This document shows, in pieces, positions 34,422 through 43,428 of a stretch of 64,000 nt of DNA. Each line of letters starts with the position of its first letter. Within the stretch, counting starts at the first letter, position 1. The stretch comes from JAJNBD01 sp964471475 (GTDB taxonomy: Bacteria; Pseudomonadota; Gammaproteobacteria; CAISUE01). The stretch covers positions 51,810 through 115,809 of the forward strand of contig CAYYFQ010000004.1 of the NCBI GenBank assembly GCA_964471475.1, read 5' to 3'. Position numbers and translations under genes: made by a program. The notes beneath the pieces are model-generated. The model did not search any database, was not told where the DNA came from, and was given only the letters and a program-made list of their open reading frames with translations.

Positions 34422-35259
34422 TTTTTAACCGTTGTAAAAACCATTCAGTGAAAATAATACGTCCTTGCGTATTGAGATGGTTGCCATCTTGATAGGCGGT
34501 AAGAGGTAGAGAAGGGGAGACCCAAAGCGGTACATGATATTTTTTAATAAAGCGTTGCGTAGCATCATTCTCTGCATTTATTGATCTCTTATCTCTTGTA
34601 TTTTCAGTTTCTTTAGCCCTTGTAAGTTGTAAAAAAATTACTTGAATATGTTGTTTTTTTGCCTCTGATAAAAAGTGTTGATAAATCAGAGGAAGTGTAG
34701 GGTCATTAGAAAAATTAAGGCTTCCCATGTAGTGAATCTGGTTGGTAGTTTGATTTAATACCAGTGGTTTATCAGTTTCTTGTAATGCATTTAACAATGG
34801 AGGCATTGGGGGCTGATAATTTATAAGAGCGTTCATCATTTGATGGGTATTCTTGCTAAGAATTTGGATCCACTCGATAAGAGAATGAGTCTGAATAAAA
34901 GGCCCAATTTGAATAAAAACCCATTTAGGTTTAGCTCGCAAAATAGGTTGAAGGAGAGGGGCAAGTTGGAGTGCTTCAGCATCTGGAACAGCAAAGCGAA
35001 TGAATTGTAATTCTACCTTTCTCTCTTTGCTGAATTTATCCATGACACCATCATAAGGAAAAGCACATTGTACTAAAGAACTTCCTATTACAATGAGGCC
35101 ATTATTTTGTATTCGATGTAAACGTGCTAGTCCAAAACTGCTTAGTGAAATTTCAGTTTTTTTTTCAACATAAAAAAAAGAAAAAGTGACAATGGTGACA
35201 ATAGTAAATAGTGTCATTAGCCAAATAAAGATAAAAGTTTTGAGGACATTAGTTGGCAT
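34402..35259 (-). CDS. Membrane-anchored SGNH-hydrolase-like protein (DltD-like)
   Basis: This 285-residue protein has one N-terminal membrane anchor (about residues 8-30) and an extracytoplasmic domain. The SGNH-type nucleophile motif GLIVIGSSLVQ is near residue 55, and the Asp-x-x-His block QDGNHLNTQGR is near 257-267, giving a plausible Ser-Asp-His triad. DltD proteins and AlgX/AlgJ-type partners have this layout and complete acyl transfer outside the membrane. Its place between the ligase-carrier fusion and the MBOAT supports such a role. It overlaps both neighbours (11 and 20 bases). Confidence 0.8.
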   Translation of the reverse strand: MPTNVLKTFIFIWLMTLFTIVTIVTFSFFYVEKKTEISLSSFGLARLHRIQNNGLIVIGSSLVQCAFPYDGVMDKFSKERKVELQFIRFAVPDAEALQLAPLLQPILRAKPKWVFIQIGPFIQTHSLIEWIQILSKNTHQMMNALINYQPPMPPLLNALQETDKPLVLNQTTNQIHYMGSLNFSNDPTLPLIYQHFLSEAKKQHIQVIFLQLTRAKETENTRDKRSINAENDATQRFIKKYHVPLWVSPSLPLTAYQDGNHLNTQGRIIFTEWFLQRLKNVSFKP

Positions 35260-37063
35260 AATGAAGTAATTGGAAAGTGTGTTGATAAAGGTCTAGCAAA
35301 GAAGCTGTGTTCATAATGCTATGTAGAGGATAGCAAACTTGGAATCGTTTTTCAGCTGCTTCAATGAGCTTGATATGACCTAAAGAATCCCATGCAATAC
35401 AGTTTAAAGGGGTTGAATGAATGGATAAAGTGGTTGGAGATATTTTAAACACTTCAGCCGCTAGTTGAATAATATCATTTTTGCTCACTATGGTGAGGTT
35501 TATGTTCTCTGGTGTTGTTAATTTTTTAGCAAGCGTTTTTAAAGTATTCAGCAACGGTTTCCCGGTAAGGCCACGTGGTAGTTCATCAAGCACTATGATA
35601 TGTTTTGGAGTTTTTTCTGCTTCTAAATATTGCCTGCAAAAGTTTAATAGTTCGCTTTCGCTTAAGATTTGTAGGCTTTCTACTGCCGCTACAGGAATGT
35701 CACCCCAGAGCTCATCTTCAATACCAAAAGTGGCTGCATCGTGAACACGGGGATGATGCAGTAATACCTCATTAATTTCTTCCGGATAAATAGTGACGCC
35801 TCCGCTGACGATAATTTCTTTTTTACGCCCGACGATCTCAATTAATCCTTGAGCGTTTTTTCGAGCAAGATCACCGGTGTAAAGCCACCCATCTTTAAAA
35901 ACAGGGTGGCTTTCACTAGAGGAGCCAATATAACCGTCACTAACATTTTCTCCTTGTAATAACAATTCACCTACGCATCCATTAATTTGTTCTTCGCCAA
36001 GCTCGTTAACAATTTTGGCCGTCATATCTACCGGTAGACCTACTGTGCCAATAGCAAATGTAGTGGGATCTGGCCCGCAAAAAATACCACCGGTCACCGT
36101 TTCAATTAATCCATAAACATTGCATATTTTAACTTGGAAACGTTTTTGCAAACGCGCCCACATATCGGCGTTTAAATAAGCTGCTGTTAATATGAGCATC
36201 TGACAAGAGGGGGTTGTAAAGTAATCATCATATATACCATAGCGATCAAGGAGCGCAAGAATGCTAGGAACCAAAATAACATGGGATACTTTTTTGGAAG
36301 CGACTTTGTTAAAAAGCATATCTAAATTTTGCAAGCAGAATTTTTCAGGACGAATTAAAGTGCCGCCGCAAAATAGCGTAATTAATGGCCCTTGAATTAA
36401 ACCATCCATGTGATATAAGGGGAGATTATTAAATAAAATGGAGCGTTCATCATAATTAAAAACTTTTTGAAAAGTTTGTAAGTGAGAAAAAATATTTAAG
36501 TAACTTAACATCACGCCTTTTGGGTTGCCCGTGGATCCAGAGGTGAAAACAATTAAGGCTATATCCTTAGGGGTTGTTTCGCATTTTGGATCTAGAGGAG
36601 GGTGCGAGTTTAATAATTCGGGGTAAGATTTTGTGAGGAGAGTAGGAGTGCCTAAAATTTTATTGACAAAAGCACGTTTTTTTTTAGTTACTTTAATGGG
36701 TATTATTTGAGCATTTATGCTCTTATCAATAGCGTCGACATTATTTTGATCCATAAAAATAAGTTGGGAGTGGCTCAATTCAGTAATGTGTTTAAGTTTG
36801 GCAGGGGTAGTATCCGGTGCTAATAAAATTGGGCAAATTCCCTCAAAAAGACAGCTTAATACCAAGATAATTAATTCTTTATCATGCTGCGTTGAGATAA
36901 TGACGCGCGCATGTCCAATTAAGGAAAAAGTGCGTAAAAAACTCACGGTTTTTTGAGTGGCAATTAGGAGTTCTTTGTAACTTAAATTTTCATCTTTTAT
37001 TTCTGCAAACCATTTGGAAGCCTGTGCTTGCTTTTTAATAATGCTATAAAAGTCCTTAATCAT
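35249..37063 (-). CDS. AMP-forming ligase fused to a C-terminal carrier domain
   Basis: This is a protein of 604 residues. The adenylate-forming domain shows IVFTSGSTGNPKGVMLSY near 175-190, NVYGLIETVTGG, WLYTGDLARKNAQG, GRKKEIIVSGGVTIYPEEI and the catalytic lysine in LPRGLTGKPLL near 500. A carrier domain follows, with the phosphopantetheine serine in WDSLGHIKL near 565. It thus combines the jobs of DltA (activate) and DltC (carry) in one chain. The substrate could be an amino acid, a hydroxy acid or a fatty acid; the sequence looks closer to acyl-CoA synthetases than to D-alanine ligases. The start MIKDFYS avoids a long overlap with the preceding gene. Confidence 0.87.
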   Translation of the reverse strand: MIKDFYSIIKKQAQASKWFAEIKDENLSYKELLIATQKTVSFLRTFSLIGHARVIISTQHDKELIILVLSCLFEGICPILLAPDTTPAKLKHITELSHSQLIFMDQNNVDAIDKSINAQIIPIKVTKKKRAFVNKILGTPTLLTKSYPELLNSHPPLDPKCETTPKDIALIVFTSGSTGNPKGVMLSYLNIFSHLQTFQKVFNYDERSILFNNLPLYHMDGLIQGPLITLFCGGTLIRPEKFCLQNLDMLFNKVASKKVSHVILVPSILALLDRYGIYDDYFTTPSCQMLILTAAYLNADMWARLQKRFQVKICNVYGLIETVTGGIFCGPDPTTFAIGTVGLPVDMTAKIVNELGEEQINGCVGELLLQGENVSDGYIGSSSESHPVFKDGWLYTGDLARKNAQGLIEIVGRKKEIIVSGGVTIYPEEINEVLLHHPRVHDAATFGIEDELWGDIPVAAVESLQILSESELLNFCRQYLEAEKTPKHIIVLDELPRGLTGKPLLNTLKTLAKKLTTPENINLTIVSKNDIIQLAAEVFKISPTTLSIHSTPLNCIAWDSLGHIKLIEAAEKRFQVCYPLHSIMNTASLLDLYQHTFQLLHYAN

Positions 37064-37079
37064 GAGAAATTTCCATGGA

Positions 37080-38501
37080 TTATGTTGATAACATAATAGA
37101 TTCAATTTTTCCTTCGACAGAACGTTTAATGTTGGCTAAGTGCCAACTCATTGAATGATAATCAAGGCCAAAGGAGACTAAAATTTTTTGAGTTAAGGCG
37201 GTAGTGAAGTTGGCAAAATCTTTTTCAGTAGTAATAAATATAGAAAGCAAAGATTCGGTGCTTAAAGGTGGATTAACTTTAACAATGACATCTTGCACGT
37301 CGGGTTGTGTGCGAATCCAAGTTTCAAGTGCTAGCGGGAAAATCCATTCTCCATTTGTAGATTTGGCAGCATGCGAAGCTCGCCCCATAAATTTTAGACC
37401 ACCATATTCATCGCGATATACTAAATCTCCTGTATTAAAAGTGAGTTTTTTTTGCGGAGATTCACCAAGATAGCTTAAAAAAAGATTGGGACTGCTTATT
37501 TCTAAATAAAAAAGATTATTGTCGTAAGTAGTGGGGATCAGTTCAATCTTTACTTGAGTGCAAGGAGGAGGTAAGTAATCAGTAGTATTTCTTACTTGAT
37601 CGGCGAGTGCGAAACCAAAGGTTTCTGTTAAGCCATAAAAGTTTAACACAGTGATTTGGTGGCGCTTATACATTTGCTCAATAATTTTTAAGGGAAGATG
37701 CGAACCTAGTGATAATATTTTCAACTCTGGATGAAGTAATGGTTTTAAGGGGATTTCTAGGCAGAGAAGCACTTCAAGCATGTAGGGGCCGCAAATTAAG
37801 AGCGTGGCGTTTTTTAAGGCCATTAATTCATGTGATAAAGTGCCTTTATGTTTACGTGGAAAAAGGACTGAAATATTGTCGAGCAGTGCTAAACATAATG
37901 TGCGAAGCCCTGTGTTGGTGTGTAATTCGGCAAAGCTTACAATATGATCACGCGGCGTGATGTCAAAGTATTCTTTAAATGTATTGGCAGACCGAATTAA
38001 GCTGGGTAAAGAGTGGCAAACGCCTTTGGGGTGGCCAGTGGATCCTGAAGTAAAAAAAATAAGCGAAACAGTGTGGTCATCCCAATTAAAAGGATGAGGT
38101 GATACATCCTGAGTAGGAGCGTTTTCAATCCATGCTTCGAAAGTAAAGCTGTGCGTTTCGTTAGTGGCTAACACCTCGTCATTTATTGCATCATAAAAAA
38201 CATGTAAATGATTACCTAAAAGTATTTTAGATTTTTCAAAATACGGAAGAAAAGCATCTGCGCGCAAGAGTGCTACTTTGATTCCTACATGCCATGCTGC
38301 AAGTAAAATGGCGAGTGTTAATGTATTAGATAAACCTTGTAAAAGAAGAGTGTCGCAAGATAGTTGACTGAAGCGTTCTGCCAGCATGAACGCCAAAGTT
38401 TCAATTTCTTTTTTGCTGACAGGTTCTTCACTGACATTGTCAATAATGTACTCTGCCTGCAAAGTAATGGTTTTTTTATTTACGGCAATAAAAAAAGACA
38501 T
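37080..38501 (-). CDS. AMP-binding ligase-like protein
   Basis: This 473-residue adenylate-forming enzyme shows LIFFTSGSTGHPKGVCHSL near 150-168, NFYGLTETFGFA near 285, FNTGDLVYRDEYGG and FMGRASHAAKS, ending with a lysine-bearing KRSVEGKIES where the catalytic lysine sits. It is shorter at the N-terminus than typical acyl-CoA ligases and has no carrier domain. Two ligases in one operon suggest either two acyl groups or two steps, such as CoA activation and then transfer. It starts five bases after the DUF6580-like gene stop and overlaps nothing downstream after start correction. Confidence 0.83.
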   Translation of the reverse strand: MSFFIAVNKKTITLQAEYIIDNVSEEPVSKKEIETLAFMLAERFSQLSCDTLLLQGLSNTLTLAILLAAWHVGIKVALLRADAFLPYFEKSKILLGNHLHVFYDAINDEVLATNETHSFTFEAWIENAPTQDVSPHPFNWDDHTVSLIFFTSGSTGHPKGVCHSLPSLIRSANTFKEYFDITPRDHIVSFAELHTNTGLRTLCLALLDNISVLFPRKHKGTLSHELMALKNATLLICGPYMLEVLLCLEIPLKPLLHPELKILSLGSHLPLKIIEQMYKRHQITVLNFYGLTETFGFALADQVRNTTDYLPPPCTQVKIELIPTTYDNNLFYLEISSPNLFLSYLGESPQKKLTFNTGDLVYRDEYGGLKFMGRASHAAKSTNGEWIFPLALETWIRTQPDVQDVIVKVNPPLSTESLLSIFITTEKDFANFTTALTQKILVSFGLDYHSMSWHLANIKRSVEGKIESIMLST

Positions 38502-38506
38502 TTTAC

Positions 38507-39061
38507 TTAAAAGGTAACAATTTTAAGAGAGGAAGGGAGCCACTGAATTCGTGTCAGACTCACAAAGACCGCTCCCCATAAGAGGCTCGAAAATAATGTG
38601 GTCTTTAAAAAAGGTAGAGCCAGCAAATAGCAATGCAGTAAACCTTCCAGAGAATGAGGATACATACCACTTAACAACCAAACCCCTAAATTTGTCCATA
38701 ACCAAAAAGCACAGCTCGATGAGATTGCAATCAATATAAAGCTCCATTTTTTCACTGAAACAAAATAGAGTGAGCCACATATTCCCATCATTAAAAACCC
38801 TGAATAGGTGAAAAATGTCCAATTGCCGAATAGCGAATAATTGGAACTAATACTGAAGATGATGTCAGCTAAAATAGTTATAATGATAATGCCTAGCATA
38901 CTAAATGATCGAGATAAGGTGTTTCCTAAGTAAAGAAAAAAAACGAGCAGGGGGCTCCAGTTAGGCATATGTGGAATCATCTTCAAAACAATAGAGAGGG
39001 CGATAAAAAATACTATTAGGATCCAAGAGTAGGGGTTAATAGAGTGTGGTCGGAGGTTCAT
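38507..39061 (-). CDS. DUF6580-like membrane protein heading the dlt-like operon
   Basis: This 184-residue protein has about five hydrophobic segments. The N-terminal part (LKMIPHMPNWSPLLVFFLYLG) matches what I recall of the DUF6580 family, which has weak resemblance to ECF transporter S-subunits. AAGGA sits seven bases before the ATG. It is the first gene of a seven-gene minus-strand run with gaps no larger than about 20 bases. A transport or flippase role for the acyl substrate is possible but not shown. Confidence 0.7.
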   Translation of the reverse strand: MNLRPHSINPYSWILIVFFIALSIVLKMIPHMPNWSPLLVFFLYLGNTLSRSFSMLGIIIITILADIIFSISSNYSLFGNWTFFTYSGFLMMGICGSLYFVSVKKWSFILIAISSSCAFWLWTNLGVWLLSGMYPHSLEGLLHCYLLALPFLKTTLFSSLLWGAVFVSLTRIQWLPSSLKIVTF

Positions 39062-39127
39062 AAAAGTTCCTTATTGAAATGTGTTTAAGTTCATTACCCG
39101 TATATTAATGGTATATTTATAAAATAA

Positions 39128-39257
39128 CTAGTACATCATGTCATTTATTTTGTCTGCCGAGATCAGGGACTCTTTTAGCCCACCTCACCTGGCGCTTCGC
39201 GCCACCCTCTACCAGTCACGCTGGGAGAAGGACAAAATGTGTGAATCGTTGTACTAG
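39128..39257. repeat. 130-bp CTAGTACA palindromic repeat (second copy)
   Basis: Bounded by CTAGTACA and TGTACTAG, with inner TTTTGTC/GACAAAA pairing and a central GGCGCTTCGCGCC hairpin. It is clearly homologous over its length to 29564-29698, with a few small differences. It sits upstream of the dlt-like operon and could carry or alter a promoter there. Confidence 0.8.
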
Positions 39258-39542
39258 GGGCTGTCGTCAATTAACTTTAGCGCATCAAAATAGCAAAGAA
39301 AATACGCCAAGAAATAGTGCGATGATTAAAAAACAGCGTTGAATGTACTCCAAATCGTCAAGAAGACAATGCCACAAGTGAGTTTAAAAGCCATGCGCAA
39401 ACTTGTCGAATGGGATCACAACTTTTTAGAGAGCGTATTAACCGTTCAATTTTAATGAGGGGGCTCAATACACATCGTTTACGCCTGAATGCTAAATCAT
39501 TTATAATCACTCTACTCTAAAAAATAACACATTAAAAAAAAT
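39258..39542. other. Non-coding gap with unidentified decayed sequence
   Basis: This stretch begins GGGGCTGTCGTCAATTAACT and has short open stretches on both strands (on the plus strand, SHAQTCRMGSQLFRERINRS near 39395-39455) with stops on either side. The GGGGCTGTCG beginning resembles an insertion-sequence end. I cannot assign it to a family. AT-rich sequence precedes the ankyrin gene. Confidence 0.3.
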
Positions 39543-41120
39543 ATGCGTATACCTCCTGAGCGCCTTGATCTTGATGCAATACAAGGACAGCCAAAAGCAG
39601 AGAAACAGCCAAAAGTAGAGAAACAAAAAGAGCTGAGAGAGCAAATTGCCATTGCTACGGCTATGCGAAAAAAAGGCGAAGGAGTATTAAGCAGCGCTTT
39701 TGTTTACTGCAGCAAAAGGCTGCTAGCCTACATTTTGCTTTTTCTTGCAGTATCTATCCTGCTTTGTTTAATCCTTTTTAGACGTAACCAAGGGCAAGAA
39801 AGTGTACTTCTTGCAACATCAGAAAGGCTTCCTTCCTTACCATCACCCCCGCTTCTTTCCAGTCGAGCGGGTAGAAAAGAGACAGCCATTCCTGCTGGAA
39901 AAGCGAGAAACTCTTTGAATTCACAAGAAGAGTCAGGAAAAAGTTTACAAAAACAAAATTTGCAACCTATTGATTCTTCAAACAAAAATAAGCCAGCGGG
40001 AGCTGCTGGAAAAGAGGCGTCTGCCTTATCATTTCCGCCTTGTTATACGGGCACTCAAAATGCTTATGTCTACGGGAAATGGAAGCGTTTTTTTGGAAAC
40101 CATCGTAAAGATTTAGCTGAATTGCTTTCTCGCTATGGCTCTTTAGCACGTATTTTTCGTGCTCCTGAATTGTATATAAATATTGACCAAGAGCTGGGGG
40201 ATTTGCACAAAGTGCATTTTGCTTTTAATCTTGAAGAATATGAAGCGTTTTTAGATGTATATGATCCCGCTAGAAAAATGGACAGTCTTGATTTGTTTTC
40301 AATTATTCCGGATGGCTCAGAAGCGATTAGTTACCTTGCCAAAAATTATAAAGTACATCCAAATGTTATCGTTTTGAGACTCAACAAATATAAAAACTCG
40401 CCTTTACACCACGCTGCTGCTTATGAAGATTGGGATCAATTTAACGCATTAGTGGATTTTTTTGGAGACAAAATTGATTTTGTTTATAGAGATGCTTTAG
40501 GCGCGACAGCAGCGCTTCTCGCGATAAAAATGCAGCGACCTGATATGGCCATGAAAATTTTTCAAAGAGCTCATTCTGCTATTTTTACTCCCGACAATGA
40601 TGGGCGAACGCCACTGCATTATGCGTGTCTTTTTGGGCATACGGATTTAGCCATGTTTTTAATTAAGCAAGGAGCAAACTTGCTTGAGCCTGCTTTGCGA
40701 AGCCCAGCTCCGGTAGAATTACTTGCAGATACTGAAGAAAATCTTCAATTAATAAAAGATGTCACAACCCACGTCGGTTACAATACAAGACGTGCTGAAA
40801 ATGCACTCGGAAACGGGATAGAAGTGTGTCTTGAGAGTAAAGGCCGACACCTTGCTAATTCCTTAGGAAGATTCAAAGCATATTTTCTTGGAGTGGAATG
40901 CCAAACTACTCAAGATACGGCTGGAAATGAGCCATTGGCCAGTAAAGCAAATCAAGATAGATTAAAAAGTTCTATTTTTGCGAGTATTGTTTCACCGGAG
41001 CTGGTAGAATACGCTCGTGCTTTGCACCCTTTGAGTGAAAAAAGTGTTTTCGAGCTTATTTTAGAGCATAGAAGCGACCTTAGAAAGTGCTTAGGTTCTT
41101 CCCCTGCGCTTTCTCACTAG
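39543..41120 (+). CDS. Ankyrin-repeat protein with N-terminal membrane anchor
   Basis: This 525-residue protein begins with a charged cytoplasmic region containing a small internal duplication (QPKAEKQ, QPKVEKQ), then a single transmembrane helix (about residues 59-78), a polar low-complexity linker (80-160) and a globular part with ankyrin repeats at about residues 280-390 (SPLHHAAAYEDWDQFNALVDF, the weaker GATAALLAIKMQRPDMAM, and GRTPLHYACLFGHTDLAMFL). Ankyrin repeats bind proteins and are common in effectors of intracellular bacteria. The anchor makes this less typical of a soluble effector. The C-terminal 130 residues match nothing I know. Confidence 0.82.
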   Translation: MRIPPERLDLDAIQGQPKAEKQPKVEKQKELREQIAIATAMRKKGEGVLSSAFVYCSKRLLAYILLFLAVSILLCLILFRRNQGQESVLLATSERLPSLPSPPLLSSRAGRKETAIPAGKARNSLNSQEESGKSLQKQNLQPIDSSNKNKPAGAAGKEASALSFPPCYTGTQNAYVYGKWKRFFGNHRKDLAELLSRYGSLARIFRAPELYINIDQELGDLHKVHFAFNLEEYEAFLDVYDPARKMDSLDLFSIIPDGSEAISYLAKNYKVHPNVIVLRLNKYKNSPLHHAAAYEDWDQFNALVDFFGDKIDFVYRDALGATAALLAIKMQRPDMAMKIFQRAHSAIFTPDNDGRTPLHYACLFGHTDLAMFLIKQGANLLEPALRSPAPVELLADTEENLQLIKDVTTHVGYNTRRAENALGNGIEVCLESKGRHLANSLGRFKAYFLGVECQTTQDTAGNEPLASKANQDRLKSSIFASIVSPELVEYARALHPLSEKSVFELILEHRSDLRKCLGSSPALSH

Positions 41121-41279
41121 CAAGTATGATCGAATTCAAACGTGGTGAGTTTCTGCTCTAAAAATCAGATTGTTTCCTTTATATGATGCTCAGCCGCCGA
41201 TTGAGAAAGCCTGTCAGGTGTTTCAATACCCCTTATTTGCTTGTTCGGATGGCAATACGATGGGTATATATGAAAAATA

Positions 41280-42905
41280 TTAGGCGCTAGGCGTCACAAT
41301 AGGTGATGTACCGAGAACATGACCTCCTGCATCCATCGCTCGTACCTGAAAAAATGACCAACGCTGGCTAAGCGTAATCGTGGTCTCAAAACCATTTTTA
41401 TTCGCACAGGAGACTAATCGAAGATGATGAGGATCAAACCCTGCATAAACATTCCACGAAGTTGTTTTAGTAGAGCCATTCCAAGAGGCATAGACTACCA
41501 CGGTATGTTGTGTGGATTTTGCAACAATACTCGGTGGATAATCGGGGTTTCCCACCCATGCCATTCGGTAAGAGCGATAAGACATGTTGGTGCCAGGCAT
41601 CTGCACATCATAAAGCAAGTTTAACCATGGTGTAATGGCGCTATTTCCTGCCTTAGCAAATTCACTGAAGTACCCTGAAGAGCCAAAGCCAATAAATTGA
41701 TTATTATTCTCTAATTCTTGATCATTTCCCTGTGAAAAAGTGAGTATATTTGGACTGTGATAATACGTCGTTTGAAGTTTAGCCACGCCATGGGTCAAAT
41801 CCAAAAATAATACAAGGCCACGCGAGGGAGGTATTGCCAGCGGGAACTCACCTGGAATAGCGCAGCATTCATCATCAAACATACGGATGATATTTCCTGA
41901 CAAATAATGTGCATCATGCTGCCAAGCAAAGTGAGCAAATGGATCAGGAATTGAAATACTTCCTTTTCCGTCTCCGCGCAATGTCCACACAAGCTTTCCG
42001 GTTTTTTTGCTCAAACGGTAAATAGCTGATGTATTACGTGCGGAAAATAAAATATCATTGCTTCCATCATTAATGAGCTCTAATGAATTAAAGTGATAAG
42101 GATCCCACACGTTGCCACTGAATTTAGCTGTTGAAGCAGGCATGTTCGTACTTGATAGGGGAATATGATCTAAAGCATCCCAAAAAAAGAGTAATCGATT
42201 GGTTGTTAAATCGACTTCCTGAAGTGAAAAGTCATGGATAGCGCCATGAGCGGGGCCTCCGTAAGGGGTAAGATTCATGGGTATAACAGCGGTTGCAAAA
42301 AATAAGGCGGTATTCGTCGGCGTAATGAGAAATTCATGGAGATCAGGGATAAAACCTTTAAAAGCTGAAACAGTCTTAATAACACGATAGTGATTATTCA
42401 AAATGTAATAGCACGCACCTGGTTCTGCTCCTCCTGCAGGAAGATTGGTATAAACCGGTGGTGTAGCAATCGTTCCCTGCCAAAAAGTGAGTACAGGATT
42501 TCCATATAATGTTTGTACTTTTACATCCGTATTCATTAAGCTTGGGCTACCTAATGGCCTAAACCAAATCGGATTACCCGCATTATCGGTGATTAATACT
42601 CCGCTTTGCCCATAAGTGGCGCGCCTTGAGAAAGTATAGGGACCATTAAAGATGAGCCCGCTGCCAAGTAACTCAGGATGATATGAATTTACGCGCATTT
42701 TCATAGGATGCAAAGTGGGTGCACTTACGAATTTCCATACTTGACTTGAGTTAAAAATTGGTGGGGGAGGGGCCAATGTGGTATTGGGGGGAGACACCCT
42801 CGTTCCACAACGGTCACCCAGCGTCGTCGATAGATCAATGGGATTTGTTGACGCGATCACAGATTGCGCGCTTAACAAAAAAAGTAATGTTATCCATTTA
42901 GTCAT
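41280..42905 (-). CDS. Secreted arylsulfotransferase-family (ASST-like) protein
   Basis: This protein of about 541 residues has a signal peptide (MTKWITLLFLLSAQSVIAS). It is a beta-propeller of the arylsulfotransferase group: HDFSLQEVDLTTNRLLFFWD, WDPYHFNSLELI, KTGKLVWTLRGDGKG, and the histidine-bearing FAWQHDAHYLSGNIIRMFDD. Bacterial ASST enzymes move sulfate between phenols through a histidine in the periplasm, but many proteins of this fold have unproven activity. A C-terminal fibronectin-like segment (about residues 460-540) follows the propeller. The start follows AGGAG; a GTG one codon earlier is an alternative. Confidence 0.8.
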   Translation of the reverse strand: MTKWITLLFLLSAQSVIASTNPIDLSTTLGDRCGTRVSPPNTTLAPPPPIFNSSQVWKFVSAPTLHPMKMRVNSYHPELLGSGLIFNGPYTFSRRATYGQSGVLITDNAGNPIWFRPLGSPSLMNTDVKVQTLYGNPVLTFWQGTIATPPVYTNLPAGGAEPGACYYILNNHYRVIKTVSAFKGFIPDLHEFLITPTNTALFFATAVIPMNLTPYGGPAHGAIHDFSLQEVDLTTNRLLFFWDALDHIPLSSTNMPASTAKFSGNVWDPYHFNSLELINDGSNDILFSARNTSAIYRLSKKTGKLVWTLRGDGKGSISIPDPFAHFAWQHDAHYLSGNIIRMFDDECCAIPGEFPLAIPPSRGLVLFLDLTHGVAKLQTTYYHSPNILTFSQGNDQELENNNQFIGFGSSGYFSEFAKAGNSAITPWLNLLYDVQMPGTNMSYRSYRMAWVGNPDYPPSIVAKSTQHTVVVYASWNGSTKTTSWNVYAGFDPHHLRLVSCANKNGFETTITLSQRWSFFQVRAMDAGGHVLGTSPIVTPSA

Positions 42906-42938
42906 CACGAAGCCACTCCTAAAAAGGTTCAATATATA

Positions 42939-43118
42939 ATCCTAGATTTCTCAGTTGAAAGCTACCACGAAGGTGTACGGCATTGAGTCTGTCCGTTTTT
43001 TTTCAATTTTTTCACTTACCGTAGGGGTGACTACGCCTTTGTGAAAAATTGAAAAGAAAATGTCCATATTGAACGTATTAGCTCTTCTCGCTATGCTCTC
43101 AACTGTCGAATCTAGGAT
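42939..43118. repeat. 180-bp palindromic element downstream of nothing coding
   Basis: The outer ends ATCCTAGATTTCTCAGTTGA and the complement of ATCCTAGATTCGACAGTTGA differ at three positions. Inside, TTCAATTTTTTCAC pairs with GTGAAAAATTGAA across a short centre. The layout (terminal inverted repeats, no gene, about 180 bases) is that of a MITE. Confidence 0.7.
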
Positions 43119-43428
43119 AATAATAAAAAAACAACGCGGTGAGAACCCATGTTTGGCTGAATAATGTATGCTATACCTTTTCAGATAATTATTCGTAGCT
43201 TACTCTCAGTTTATGACACCCAGTAAAGTTGAGCGGGTTTCTGAAGCATGGATGCTGAAATAAAGCCTACCGAGGATGTACTTGTAGCATCCCGCGAGAC
43301 TTTTAAATAGAAATACCCTAGATGGCAACCACTTCTCCTAATTACCGTTACACTTAACATGTTATAATATAAAAACTTTTTAGTAGGTTAGATATTTATA
43401 TTGTGTAAATTACATAATAAGGAAAAGC
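43119..43428. other. Intergenic stretch with a partial repeat end
   Basis: CTTTTCAGATAATTATTCG near 43177 resembles the ends of the element at 23187-23358. The rest has no gene, and I find no matching right end, so this may be a partial copy. A TATAAT at about 43365 could be a -10 box for the next gene, but no spaced -35 is evident. Confidence 0.35.

Noticed and set aside
39258..39542. Possible insertion-sequence copy starting GGGGCTGTCG
   Set aside because: No matching right end or recognisable transposase; kept only as an unidentified gap.
43340..43395. Promoter with TATAAT before the 425-residue gene
   Set aside because: The only -35-like hexamer is about nine bases away, too close for sigma-70.
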